Positions 6,389 through 15,149 of a DNA stretch of 64,000 bases are shown piece by piece. The notes below the pieces were generated by a model. That model did no database searches. It saw only the letters and a list, made by a program, of their open reading frames with translations, and was not told where the DNA came from. Position 1 is the first letter of the stretch. The number at the start of each line of letters is the position of its first letter. The position numbers and the translations under genes are program-made. The stretch spans positions 2,666,001 to 2,730,000 of the forward strand of contig NZ_SZZN01000001.1 in the NCBI RefSeq assembly GCF_006125015.1, given 5' to 3'. The DNA is from Roseovarius arcticus. Its GTDB lineage: Bacteria; Pseudomonadota; Alphaproteobacteria; Rhodobacterales; Rhodobacteraceae.

Positions 6389-9055
6389 CTAGCTTGCTCC
6401 AAGCGGCAGCGTCACGCGAAACGCCGCGCCGCCCTGCCCCGGGAGGTAGGTGATCGTGCCGCCCAGTCGGTGCATGATCTCGCGGCAAATCGCGAGGCCA
6501 AGGCCTGCACCCGGCGCGCGCGTCTGGCCTAGCCGCGAGAACTTCTCAAAAATCAGCGCTTCATCCTTCAGCGGGATGCCAGTGCCGTTATCAACGAAAT
6601 CGATCACCAACCCAGCCTCGCCGATCTCTGCGCGGACCTCCAGCATCGGCGCGGGGGCATCGCAATACTTGCGAACGTTGGCGATCAGATTGATAAACAC
6701 CTGCGCGAGGCGGTCCATATCGGTGCTTAGCTGCACGGCCTCACCGCCCGCATCGCGCATGATCCGCAGGCTGCCCGGAACACCGCCCATCGTGGCCGCG
6801 ACGGCGCGGTCCAATACCTCGGCCAGCGTTCCGGTTTGCGCATTCAACAACACTTGCCCCGATTCCAGGACCGAAAGATCCAGCAAATCATCCAGCAACC
6901 GCGTCAGACGCAGCGACTCGCCATGGATGATCGTCGCGTATTTCTGCAACTCGTCCGGCGCTAAACCGCCATCGCGCAAAATCTCAGAAAAGGCGCGGAT
7001 CGAGGTCATGGGCGTGCGCAGTTCGTGGCTGACCTGGCTCAGAAAGCCGTCCTTTTGCACGGAAATCTGGGTGAGCTTCTCGTTCACCTCGCGCAATTGC
7101 CGCGCAGTGCGCGCCTGCTCTTCCGATTTCGCCTCTAGCTGGCTGGAGTATTCCATGATCTGCGCCGTCTCGTCCGCGACGGCCAGCAGATCCTCAACCG
7201 ACACGGTGGCCCGCCCGACGATCTGGCTGATCATCGCGTGCGCCGTGGCGGCTCCGACAGAGCCGGACAGGCGCCGTTCCAGCCATTCCAGAAATTCTGG
7301 TGACGGCTCGGGTAGATAACCGCTCAGGCCTTGGCGGCGGGCGGCGCGGGCGAACATCTCTTGCGCCTCAGCGGCCCCCATGATGCGCTGCGCCATGATC
7401 AGCAGGTCTTCGGATTGGCCGAGGCCGCCCGTCCAACTGCCGGGGCTTTGTGAATGATCGAAAACGTTGACGAATTGCGCGCCTTGCAGCCGCTCAACCG
7501 GGCTGGGAAACCCAAGGATCGACACGACGCAGAACGCCGCCGTGTTCAGCCCCATCGACCACATCACCGCATGGACCAAAGGATCCATGCCGCCCGTCCA
7601 GAATAGGGCCTGCGGGCGCAGCCAAGTCAGTCCGAAAGGGCCTGCATCAAACACATGCTGCGGCAGGATCACCCCCGCACCAAAGCTGGGCAGAAAGAGG
7701 CAATAGACCCACAGTGCGAAACCAACGCCAAGCCCCGCCAACGCGCCGTTGCGCGTAGCGCCGCGCCACACTAATCCGCCCATGAGGGCGGGCAGAAACT
7801 GCGCCACCCCGGCGAACGCGACGAGGCCGATAGCCGCCAGCGCCGTGCCACCACCCGAAAGGCGAAAATAGAGGTACCCCAGCATGACGACGCCGCCGAT
7901 GGACAGGCGGCGGGCCAGCAGCGCCACCTGCCGCACATCGCCCGACATCATCGCCGCGCCCCCGGTGGCGCGCAGCCAGATCGGCATCACGATATGGTTC
8001 GACACCATTGTTGATAGTGCAATGGCCGCAACGATCACCATCGACGTCGCAGATGAAAATCCGCCAAGGAACGACAGAATCGCCAGCCCGTCCTGCCCCG
8101 CCAGCAACGGCAGGTTCAGAACATAGAGGTCCGGGTTTGATCCCTGTGGCATCAGGTCCAGCCCGACGGCGGCGATAGGCACGACAAAGAGACTGATCAA
8201 CATCAGATAGAGGGGAAAGGCCCATGCGGCGGTGCGCAGATGGCTTTCATCCTCATTTTCGACCACCATGACCTGAAACATGCGAGGCAGGCACAGGAAC
8301 GCGGCCGCCGACAGCAGCGTCAACGCGGTCCAGCGGCTGCCTGACACGTCAAAATCGCCGATAGGCGAGGCGTCGATACGCTCCAGCGTCGCGGCAAGGC
8401 CGCCCTCCAGACCCCAGACGACAAATATACCGACGGCGAGCAAGGCCAGCAGCTTCACGATCGCCTCCAGCGCGATGGCGATGACAACGCCGTGGTGCCG
8501 CTCGTTCGCGTCCAGATTACGGGTGCCAAAGAGGATGGTGAACACCGTTAGGCCCAGCGCCACATAGACGGCGATGGATTGAACAGACCTGCCCCCTTCT
8601 GGCCCTGGCGGCGAAAAGGCGGCAAAGGATAGCGTGACCGATTGCAATTGCAGCGCGATATAGGGCGTGGTGCCGAACACCGCGAGGATGGTGACGCAAA
8701 CCGCCAACAGGTTCGACTTGCCATACCGGGACGAGATCATGTCGGCGATCGAGGTGATGCGCTGGCTACGGCCCACCCGCACCATCTTGCGCAGGGTCCA
8801 CCACCAGCCAATCATCACAAGGCTGGGCCCGAGGTAGATGGTGACGTACTCCATCCCCGATCTCGCGGCAAAGCCGACGGCGCCGTAGAATGTCCACGCC
8901 GTGCAGTAAATCGACAGCGACAGCGTATAGACCAGAGGCGAGCGCAGCCATGCACCTCGCCCGCGCCTAGCTGCGCGGTCAGCGGCAAAGGCGACGGCAA
9001 AGAGAAAGATCACATAGATCACACAAACCGCGGCGAGGATGCCGGGCGTGGCCAT
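6389..9055 (-). CDS. SSS-type sensor histidine kinase (CbrA/CrbS-like)
   Basis: An 888-residue fused transporter-kinase. Residues ~1-500 form a sodium:solute symporter-like membrane domain (about 13 helices; Y-T-L-S-L-S-I-Y-C-T-A-W-T-F-Y-G near the start, SIADMISSRYGKS after helix 3). A STAC-like linker follows (E-R-R-L-S-G-S-V-G-A-A-T-A-H), then a coiled segment. The kinase core has the H-box SHELRTP with phospho-His about residue 677, an N-box near 788 (FINLIANVRKY), D-N-G-T-G-I-P near 822 and GAGLGLA near 849. No PAS domain is obvious. Relatives CbrA and CrbS control carbon use and the acetate switch. Its start overlaps the stop of the preceding membrane gene by one base, and acs lies in the divergent operon. 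Confidence 0.93.
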   Translation of the reverse strand: MATPGILAAVCVIYVIFLFAVAFAADRAARRGRGAWLRSPLVYTLSLSIYCTAWTFYGAVGFAARSGMEYVTIYLGPSLVMIGWWWTLRKMVRVGRSQRITSIADMISSRYGKSNLLAVCVTILAVFGTTPYIALQLQSVTLSFAAFSPPGPEGGRSVQSIAVYVALGLTVFTILFGTRNLDANERHHGVVIAIALEAIVKLLALLAVGIFVVWGLEGGLAATLERIDASPIGDFDVSGSRWTALTLLSAAAFLCLPRMFQVMVVENEDESHLRTAAWAFPLYLMLISLFVVPIAAVGLDLMPQGSNPDLYVLNLPLLAGQDGLAILSFLGGFSSATSMVIVAAIALSTMVSNHIVMPIWLRATGGAAMMSGDVRQVALLARRLSIGGVVMLGYLYFRLSGGGTALAAIGLVAFAGVAQFLPALMGGLVWRGATRNGALAGLGVGFALWVYCLFLPSFGAGVILPQHVFDAGPFGLTWLRPQALFWTGGMDPLVHAVMWSMGLNTAAFCVVSILGFPSPVERLQGAQFVNVFDHSQSPGSWTGGLGQSEDLLIMAQRIMGAAEAQEMFARAARRQGLSGYLPEPSPEFLEWLERRLSGSVGAATAHAMISQIVGRATVSVEDLLAVADETAQIMEYSSQLEAKSEEQARTARQLREVNEKLTQISVQKDGFLSQVSHELRTPMTSIRAFSEILRDGGLAPDELQKYATIIHGESLRLTRLLDDLLDLSVLESGQVLLNAQTGTLAEVLDRAVAATMGGVPGSLRIMRDAGGEAVQLSTDMDRLAQVFINLIANVRKYCDAPAPMLEVRAEIGEAGLVIDFVDNGTGIPLKDEALIFEKFSRLGQTRAPGAGLGLAICREIMHRLGGTITYLPGQGGAAFRVTLPLGAS

Positions 9056-9384
9056 CAGCCGCGCCGCGTGTCTGCGGCGCCCGCGTCATCGCTTGCCGAT
9101 TGGGGCGCAGCGCCAATCCCCAAAATACGCGTGATAACCGCCGAAAGCATCACTAGTCCGGCCCAGACGGCAAAGACGTAGATCATCACATGCGAGGTAC
9201 GCGCCTCGCCGCCATTCTGTCCCAGCCACAGCAGCGGCAGCGCAAAAAGAAGCGCGCCCAAAATGGGCAGAAGCGCGGCGGCGTCCCTCATGCGGCGTTG
9301 GCGGTACGTGGCGCGTGCAAGAAAGACGGGGCGCGTGACCGGCGGCGCCGCATTGGGTTTTTTGGCGGGTTCAGGCGCACTCAT
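9055..9384 (-). CDS. Two-helix membrane protein linked to the sensor kinase
   Basis: A 109-residue protein with a Pro/Lys/Arg-rich N-terminus (~35 residues) and two membrane helices (about 38-55 and 66-88). Its start overlaps the response regulator stop by 4 bases (ATGA) and its stop overlaps the kinase start by one base, which indicates translational coupling of the three products. I see no known family motif; it does not look like DUF485 (YjcH), the usual small partner of the acetate symporter ActP. By position it could be an accessory subunit of the SSS-type kinase, which is inference. Confidence 0.72.
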   Translation of the reverse strand: MSAPEPAKKPNAAPPVTRPVFLARATYRQRRMRDAAALLPILGALLFALPLLWLGQNGGEARTSHVMIYVFAVWAGLVMLSAVITRILGIGAAPQSASDDAGAADTRRG

Positions 9385-9752
9385 GCAGGGCCAGCCAACG
9401 CGCGCACTGCCTCCAGCATCTCTGCGTTGGAGAAGGGTTTGGTCATGAAACGGCTCGCGCCCGCACGCTCGGCCATCTCGCGATCCTTGCGCTGGCCGCG
9501 CGCGGTCAGCATCAGAACGGGCGTGGCTCCCAGATCCGCATCGCCGCGAATATCCGCAAGCAACTCAAAGCCAGAGCGGTGCGGCAGCATCACGTCGAGG
9601 ATGATCAAATCAGCGCGACGTTCGCGCACCGCGTTCATCGCGCCCTCGCCGCCCGAATGGGTGCGCACGTGCCAGCCATCGCGCGACAGAATAAAACTGA
9701 TCGCCTCGATGATGTTCGGCTCGTCCTCTATGATCAAAACCTGCCCCGCCAT
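9381..9752 (-). CDS. Single-domain response regulator
   Basis: A 123-residue stand-alone receiver domain. Acidic pocket E9-D10, phospho-acceptor D53 in LIILDVMLP, T83 (MLTARG) and K105 (MTKPFS) are all present, so it should be phosphorylatable. There is no output domain, unlike the LuxR-type partner CrbR of CrbS systems. The start at 9752 (MAGQVLIIED) is the only one that begins a receiver; the longer frame upstream is not receiver-like. It is cotranscribed with the membrane protein and the SSS kinase and lies 82 bases after the ScfR-type regulator gene. Confidence 0.92.
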   Translation of the reverse strand: MAGQVLIIEDEPNIIEAISFILSRDGWHVRTHSGGEGAMNAVRERRADLIILDVMLPHRSGFELLADIRGDADLGATPVLMLTARGQRKDREMAERAGASRFMTKPFSNAEMLEAVRALAGPA

Positions 9753-9834
9753 GCCGTGCGCCCCTCCCAAAGTGCAAGCCCGTATGGCGCCACTATTGGG
9801 CCAAGGGCCGGCGCATGTCAAAACCGGGTTTAGT

Positions 9835-11175
9835 CTAAGCCGCGCCCATCTGCGGCAGGATCGACGGCTCGCGCCGGGCAGCGCAGGCAGTGCGCGGGCA
9901 GATCCGGCATGATGTGCCAACCTGCATCGCGTCCTCTGCCTCCACATTTGGGTCCGCAGGCATAAGCAGCATAGTGGCGCGCAGCAGGGGGGGCATGTTC
10001 AGCTGAGGCGCGCCAACCTCCTCGGTGCAGGCCAGCGCGCGCACCGGACGCGCGCCCCTGCCCGGCTGCACCAGATAGGTGCCCAGCGCCATGCCGGGCT
10101 GCGCCATCGCGCGAAACAGCGGCCAAAGCGGGCAGGCCCCCGCGAGGCGCGTGGCAACAAAGCCGCCGACGGGTTTGAGCGTCAGGATCGCCCCCGACGC
10201 ATCGACCGAGATCAGGCCAACCGGGCCAACTGCATCCTCCGGCATCGCGGCCAACCGGCGGCAGACGCGTGCAACCGGCGCACCCAAATGCTGCGCCAAC
10301 GCGACCGGGGCAACTCCCAGCGCCTCCACCATGTCCAGCAGACGCGTCTGCGGCAGCGCGGCAGCATCACTGCGATACGCCTCCAGCGCCGCGCGGGCCA
10401 GATCGTGCGCACCCGTCCCTGCGCGCAGGCCGCCTGCCTGCAGCGCGGCGTCTATGTCACCGTCACCGCCAGCCTCAAGCTGGCTGAAATGATGCCCGGC
10501 TCCCTCAAGAAATCTGTCCAGCTCGTCCTGCGGCGACAACATCCCTGCATCCGCGCCCGGCCCGTCGTCTAAGTAGCGTACCAAACGCTCGGCGCTGCCA
10601 GCCAGACGCTGGCTGTCTTCGCCCAGATTGCGGTGAAAGCGTGCCTGCCATTCTGGCTCCAGCGCGGCGGTGTCAGTCAGGATCGACGCAGTCGAACGGA
10701 TCGCAGTCACAACCGACAGCACTTCATGCAGGGACGCGGCCAGATGCGGGTCATGCGCCAGCCGATCCGTCAGCGCGTCGGCCCGGCCCGCGTGTTCCTG
10801 TCCCCGGCGCAGTGTCGCGACCAGCAGCTGCGCCCAGCCCGGAAAGCGGCCGGCGAATTCCTCCATACGGTCAAGCTCGGGGCGGGCGGGTTCAGCGCGC
10901 GCCGCCTCCTGCGCGCCTGCCAAATCCGCCATATCACCCGCCGCCTCGCGCAAGCCTGCCATCAGCACCGCCTCCCCGCCATTGGCGAGCGCTTGCGCAT
11001 CCACCTCGAGCGCGGCAGCAATACGCAAGAGGATCGTGCCACCGATTCTGCGGCGGTTATGCTCGATCAGGTTGAGGTATGAGGGCGAAATGCCCGCCTG
11101 CCGTGCAAGCGCACCTTGCGCTAATCCGCGCGTCAGACGCCTCTCGCGGATGCGGGTGCCGGTCAATGTCCCCAT
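9835..11175 (-). CDS. ScfR/RamB-type short-chain fatty acyl regulator (HTH + DUF2083)
   Basis: A 446-residue XRE-family regulator. Residues ~5-60 form the helix-turn-helix (IRERRLTRGLAQGALARQAG, then SPSYLNLIEHNRR). The C-terminal half matches the short-chain fatty acyl regulator domain, ending in the family's Cys cluster (C-R-I-C-P-R-T-A-C-A-A-R-R). Known relatives are RamB (acetate metabolism, Corynebacterium) and PccR (propionyl-CoA carboxylase, Rhodobacter), which sense acyl-CoAs. An IrrE/ImmA-type HExxH motif is not visible. The ATG at 11175 has AGGGGGCCGTC upstream and begins as relatives do; a TTG at 11226 would add 17 residues. It diverges from the ABC importer-acs operon and is a likely regulator of it. 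Confidence 0.88.
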   Translation of the reverse strand: MGTLTGTRIRERRLTRGLAQGALARQAGISPSYLNLIEHNRRRIGGTILLRIAAALEVDAQALANGGEAVLMAGLREAAGDMADLAGAQEAARAEPARPELDRMEEFAGRFPGWAQLLVATLRRGQEHAGRADALTDRLAHDPHLAASLHEVLSVVTAIRSTASILTDTAALEPEWQARFHRNLGEDSQRLAGSAERLVRYLDDGPGADAGMLSPQDELDRFLEGAGHHFSQLEAGGDGDIDAALQAGGLRAGTGAHDLARAALEAYRSDAAALPQTRLLDMVEALGVAPVALAQHLGAPVARVCRRLAAMPEDAVGPVGLISVDASGAILTLKPVGGFVATRLAGACPLWPLFRAMAQPGMALGTYLVQPGRGARPVRALACTEEVGAPQLNMPPLLRATMLLMPADPNVEAEDAMQVGTSCRICPRTACAARREPSILPQMGAA

Positions 11176-11243
11176 GACGGCCCCCTGTCCCGCGCCGATC
11201 TGATCGCCATTATCGTTTTGTTTCAATCCGATTCCCCAAATAA

Positions 11244-11303
11244 TTTACAGATATTTACACAAAGCGACAAAGTTTTGTGCACTTATTTACAAAATAATTG
11301 TGC
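11244..11303. promoter_or_regulatory. Divergent AT-rich control region with operator-like repeats
   Basis: An AT-rich island inside GC-rich DNA, between the ScfR-type regulator and the ABC operon. TTTACA occurs three times (11244, 11254, 11286), the first two exactly one helical turn apart. CACAAA (11258-11263) and TTTGTG (11274-11279) form an inverted repeat, and ACAA/TTGT (11289-11301) lies within GCAC/GTGC (11279-11303). The AAA/TTT-with-GCA flavour recalls the TTTGCAAA-type sites known for PccR/RamB regulators, but it is not identical. Confidence 0.5.
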
Positions 11304-11423
11304 GGCGCGGGGTAGTTGTTGAGAAGTTTTCTTGCGCCGTGCCATGTTGTGTTTGCACACTGTGCGATCCGGCAAACCGCGGAGGAGGCGCTTGCCGTGA
11401 TTAGTCTTTAAGGGAGGGTATTC

Positions 11424-12797
11424 ATGTCCACATCGAATTTCACACGTCGCGGCCTGATGAAAACAAGCGCGATCGCAGGCGCTGGTCTGGCGATTCCGAC
11501 GATTTTCACTGCATCCAGCGTTTCGGCGTTTACGAACGACCCGTCTGATGCCAGCAACGTCACGCTGGGCTTTAACGTGCCGCAGTCGGGGCCGTACGCC
11601 GATGAGGGCGCCGACGAGTTGCGCGCATACGAACTGGCGGTCGAGCACCTGAATGGCGGCGGCGACGGCGGCATGATGCAGACTTTCAGCTCCAAGGCGC
11701 TGCAAGGTAACGGCATCATGGGCAAGAAGGTCGACTACGTTTCGGGCGATACCCAGACGAAATCGGACGCAGCCCGCGCATCGGCCAAGTCGATGATCGA
11801 AAAGGACGGCGCTGTCGTCATCACGGGCGGCTCAAGCTCGGGCGTGGCTGTGGCTGTGCAGGCGCTGTGCCAAGAGGCGGGCGTCATCTTTATGGCGGGC
11901 CTCACCCACTCCAACGACACGACCGGCAAGGACCGCAAGGCCAACGGTTTCCGTCACTTCTTTAACAGCTGGATGTCCGGCGCGGCGCTCGCGCCCGTTC
12001 TGGCAAATGCCTACGGCACCGACCGCAAGGCCTATCACCTGACAGCTGACTACAACTGGGGCTACACCACCGAGGAAGCGATCCGCAACTCGACCGAAGC
12101 CATGGGCTGGGAAACTGTCAATGCGGTGAAAACCCCGCTGACCCAGACCGACTTTAGCGCCTATATCACGCCTGTCCTGCAGTCAGACGCGGATGTGCTG
12201 GTTCTGAACCACTACGGCGGAAACATGGTCAACTCGCTGACCAACGCCGTCCAGTTCGGCCTGCGCGACAAGATGGTCAACGGCAAGAAGTTCGAGATCA
12301 TCGTTCCGCTTTACTCCGAGCTGATGGCACGCGGCGCCGGCAAGAGCATCGCCGGCATCTTTGGCTCGCAGAACTGGGACTGGAAGCTGGAAAAGGAAAA
12401 AGGCGACCGCTATGTCGGCACAGACGCGTTCGTGAAATCCTTTGGCGAAAAGTTCGGCTTCCCGCCCAGCCAGGCGGCGCATACCTGCTACGTGCAGACC
12501 CTGCTTTACGCGGATGCGGTCGAGCGTGCAGGCAGCTTTAATCCCTGCGCTGTTGTCGAGGCCCTCCAAGGCTTCGAGTTCGATGGTATGGGTAGCGGCC
12601 CGACCCTCTATCGCGGCGAAGATCACCAGTGCTTCAAGGACGTGGTCGTCGTGCGCGGGAAAGAGAACCCCGAGAACGAGTTCGACCTGGTCGAGATCGT
12701 CGAAGTCACGCCCGCCGAGCAAGTGACCTACGCCCCAGATGCGCCCGAGTTTGGCGGCCCTGAGGCGACACTGGGCGAATGCAACGCCGGCGCATAA
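11424..12797 (+). CDS. HAAT-type ABC transporter substrate-binding protein (Tat-exported)
   Basis: A 457-residue periplasmic binding protein of the branched-chain amino acid/amide family. The N-terminus carries a twin-arginine motif (TRRGLMKTSA) and a hydrophobic stretch ending near FTASSVSA, so it is probably exported folded by Tat. The Peripla_BP_6 fold shows as T-L-G-F-N-V-P-Q-S-G-P-Y-A-D-E-G, V-V-I-T-G-G-S-S-S-G-V-A-V and D-Y-N-W-G-Y-T. Several Cys residues lie in the second half (H-T-C-Y, N-P-C-A, H-Q-C-F, GEC). It heads a complete importer operon ending in acs, so the ligand is more likely a short carboxylate or acetyl-yielding compound than leucine; the true ligand is unknown. Confidence 0.85.
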   Translation: MSTSNFTRRGLMKTSAIAGAGLAIPTIFTASSVSAFTNDPSDASNVTLGFNVPQSGPYADEGADELRAYELAVEHLNGGGDGGMMQTFSSKALQGNGIMGKKVDYVSGDTQTKSDAARASAKSMIEKDGAVVITGGSSSGVAVAVQALCQEAGVIFMAGLTHSNDTTGKDRKANGFRHFFNSWMSGAALAPVLANAYGTDRKAYHLTADYNWGYTTEEAIRNSTEAMGWETVNAVKTPLTQTDFSAYITPVLQSDADVLVLNHYGGNMVNSLTNAVQFGLRDKMVNGKKFEIIVPLYSELMARGAGKSIAGIFGSQNWDWKLEKEKGDRYVGTDAFVKSFGEKFGFPPSQAAHTCYVQTLLYADAVERAGSFNPCAVVEALQGFEFDGMGSGPTLYRGEDHQCFKDVVVVRGKENPENEFDLVEIVEVTPAEQVTYAPDAPEFGGPEATLGECNAGA

Positions 12798-12807
12798 GCG
12801 CATAGCC

Positions 12808-12883
12808 GGGCCGTCCCTATCGGGGGCGGCCCACCCAATGCGCGCGGCCCCCGAGGGGGGCCATTCCGGCGATCATACGCCGG
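12808..12883 (+). promoter_or_regulatory. Three tandem intercistronic stem-loops
   Basis: Between the binding protein gene and the permease gene are three hairpins in 76 bases: GGGCCGTCCC with GGGGGCGGCCC (12808-12832), GGCCCCC with GGGGGGCC (12846-12862), and a perfect CCGGCG/CGCCGG (12866-12883). No U-tract follows. Such structures commonly protect the upstream mRNA from 3' decay and allow more binding protein than membrane subunits to be made. Confidence 0.65.
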
Positions 12884-12910
12884 ACTGAACTCTGACATGC
12901 GAGGCAAACA

Positions 12911-13942
12911 ATGGATGCGATAATCCTGCAAATCCTCAATGGTCTGGACAAGGGATCGGCCTATGCGCTGATCGCCCTTGGACTGACATTGATCTTCGGC
13001 ACGCTGGGGGTGGTCAACTTTGCCCACGGCGCTCTGTTCATGATCGGCGCGTTTTGTGCCGTCACGCTCAGCCGCATCCTGACGTTCAGTCACGAGGTGG
13101 TGGACCCGACGCGCACCGACTTCCTTGGTAATCCGATGACGGTCGACGTGCCCTACATTTACAGTTTTGTGGGGGAAAACGCCGGACGCACCATTATCGA
13201 CTGGGCCGTGCCGCTATCCATTCTCTTTGCCATTCCCGTTATGATCGCCATTGGCGTCATCATGGAGCGGGGCCTGATCAAGCATTTCTACAAGCGCCCC
13301 CATGCCGACCAGATCCTGGTGACCTTCGGCCTCGCGATCGTGCTTCAGGAAGTGATCAAGTATTTCTACGGCGCAAACCCGATCCCGACGCCCGCGCCGT
13401 CCGCCTTTCGCGGGTCCTTCGATTTTGGCGCGTTCCTTGGGATGCAGGCCAATTCGATCATCTATCCCTATTGGCGCCTCGTCTATTTCGCATTTTCGTT
13501 GGTCATTATCGGCGGGGTCTTTGCCTTCCTGCGCTATACCACCTTCGGGATGGTCGTGCGCGCAGGGATGGCAGACCGCGAGACTGTGGGCCTGCTGGGC
13601 ATCAACATCGACAAGCGGTTTACGATTATGTTCGGCATCGCCGCCGCCGTCGCGGGCCTTGCCGGGGTGATGTACACCCCCATCAACAGCCCGAACTACC
13701 ACATGGGCATGGACTTTCTGGTCCTCAGCTTTGTCGTGGTCGTCGTGGGCGGCATGGGCAGCCTGCCGGGCGCTGTGCTGGCCGGGTTCCTCTTGGGCAT
13801 ACTCGAAAGTTTCGCCTCCATGTCCGCCGTGCTTGAGGCGCTGCCGGGCATCAATCAGATCGTCATCTACCTGGTGGCTATTATCATTTTGCTGACCCGC
13901 CCGCGCGGCCTGATGGGCCGCAAAGGCGTGATGGAGGAATAA
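12911..13942 (+). CDS. HAAT ABC transporter permease (LivH-like)
   Basis: A 343-residue inner-membrane permease. Family marks: [17 protein letters not shown] near the N-terminus, [24 protein letters not shown], and the conserved [20 protein letters not shown] late in the protein. About eight to nine helices. A loop of ~35 residues after the second helix is longer than in typical LivH. It is four bases from the second permease gene and pairs with it to form the pore. Confidence 0.88.
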   Translation: MDAIILQILNGLDKGSAYALIALGLTLIFGTLGVVNFAHGALFMIGAFCAVTLSRILTFSHEVVDPTRTDFLGNPMTVDVPYIYSFVGENAGRTIIDWAVPLSILFAIPVMIAIGVIMERGLIKHFYKRPHADQILVTFGLAIVLQEVIKYFYGANPIPTPAPSAFRGSFDFGAFLGMQANSIIYPYWRLVYFAFSLVIIGGVFAFLRYTTFGMVVRAGMADRETVGLLGINIDKRFTIMFGIAAAVAGLAGVMYTPINSPNYHMGMDFLVLSFVVVVVGGMGSLPGAVLAGFLLGILESFASMSAVLEALPGINQIVIYLVAIIILLTRPRGLMGRKGVMEE

Positions 13943-13946
13943 GCCA

Positions 13947-15137
13947 ATGCTAGGACTGACACGCAAAGACACCATGTTGCTGGTGCTGGTTACAGCGCTC
14001 TCGCTGCTGGCCCCTTTCCTCCTGAACCCCTTCCCGGTGAATTCCGGTATGGCGCAGTTTAATGCTGGGTATCCCGACCTGATGCAGCGCTTTGTGATCT
14101 TTGGGATATTCGCCATCGGTTTCAACATCCTGTTTGGCCTGACCGGCTATCTCAGCTTTGGCCACGCGGCCTTCCTTGGCGTCGGCAGTTATGCCGCGAT
14201 ATGGATGATGAAGCTGCTGACAGCCAACATCATTCCCGGCATTGTTATGTCGGTGATCGTTGCCGGCCTTTTTGCCCTCATTGTCGGCTTTATTTCGCTG
14301 CGGCGGTCAGGCATCTACTTTGCCATCCTCACGCTGGCCTTTGCCCAAATGTCATACGCGCTGGCCTATTCGGTGCTGACCCCGATTACGGGCGGCGAGA
14401 CCGGCTTGCAGTTGAAACTGAACGATGCGCGTGTCCTTGATGGTGCGCTGCAGCAGGGCGAGCGGGCGCGGGCAAACCTCTTTGGCCTCGATATGACGTC
14501 CAGCTTCGATCTGCACTTCGGTGGTTGGCACTTCACGTTCAACGCTGGCTACTACATTGCGGCCGTCGTGCTGATCCTAGCCTTCTATCTGTCGATCCGC
14601 ATCTTTCGCTCGCCCTTCGGCATGATGCTGCGAGCGATCAAGAGCAACAACACCCGCATGACATATACTGGCCTTAATGCGCGTCCCTATGCGCTGGCGG
14701 CCTTTGTCATATCGGGCATGTATGCGGGCCTCGCCGGGGGCCTCATGGTCGCGATGGATACCCAAGTGGGCCCCGAGCGGATGTTTTGGACTGCGTCAGG
14801 CGAGGTGGTGCTGATGACCATCCTTGGCGGCGCGGGGACGCTGATCGGTCCAGTTTTGGGCGCGGGCCTGATCAAATACATGGAAAACATCATTTCCAAG
14901 ATCAACAGCGGCGTCCTGCACGACTGGTTTTATTGGATGCCCGACGGGCTGGAGGATCTGGTAATCACGCTGATTTACCCGTTCGTCGGTAAGGGCTGGC
15001 ACCTGACGCTTGGCATCGTATTCATGCTGGTTGTCATCTTTCTGCCCGGCGGTCTTGTCGAGGGGGGGCAGCGTATCTCGCGCCTCGTTCGCGGCAAACG
15101 CGCCAAACCGTCCGATCAAACCACTCCGGCTGAATAA
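13947..15137 (+). CDS. HAAT ABC transporter permease (LivM-like)
   Basis: A 396-residue permease with about ten helices. LivM-type segments are [52 protein letters not shown] and [16 protein letters not shown] polar insertion around residues 150-195 separates two helices and probably faces the periplasm. It lies 13 bases before the first ATPase gene. Confidence 0.88.
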   Translation: MLGLTRKDTMLLVLVTALSLLAPFLLNPFPVNSGMAQFNAGYPDLMQRFVIFGIFAIGFNILFGLTGYLSFGHAAFLGVGSYAAIWMMKLLTANIIPGIVMSVIVAGLFALIVGFISLRRSGIYFAILTLAFAQMSYALAYSVLTPITGGETGLQLKLNDARVLDGALQQGERARANLFGLDMTSSFDLHFGGWHFTFNAGYYIAAVVLILAFYLSIRIFRSPFGMMLRAIKSNNTRMTYTGLNARPYALAAFVISGMYAGLAGGLMVAMDTQVGPERMFWTASGEVVLMTILGGAGTLIGPVLGAGLIKYMENIISKINSGVLHDWFYWMPDGLEDLVITLIYPFVGKGWHLTLGIVFMLVVIFLPGGLVEGGQRISRLVRGKRAKPSDQTTPAE

Positions 15138-15149
15138 GGAAACGCGACT

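Noticed and set aside
12183..12803. 206-codon open frame antisense to the substrate-binding protein gene
   Set aside because: Shadow of the well-supported plus-strand gene; no ribosome binding site or family motif.
13214..14128. 304-codon open frame antisense to the two permease genes
   Set aside because: It lies fully opposite two intact permease genes, has His/Asp-rich low-complexity composition typical of antisense frames in GC-rich DNA, and matches no family.
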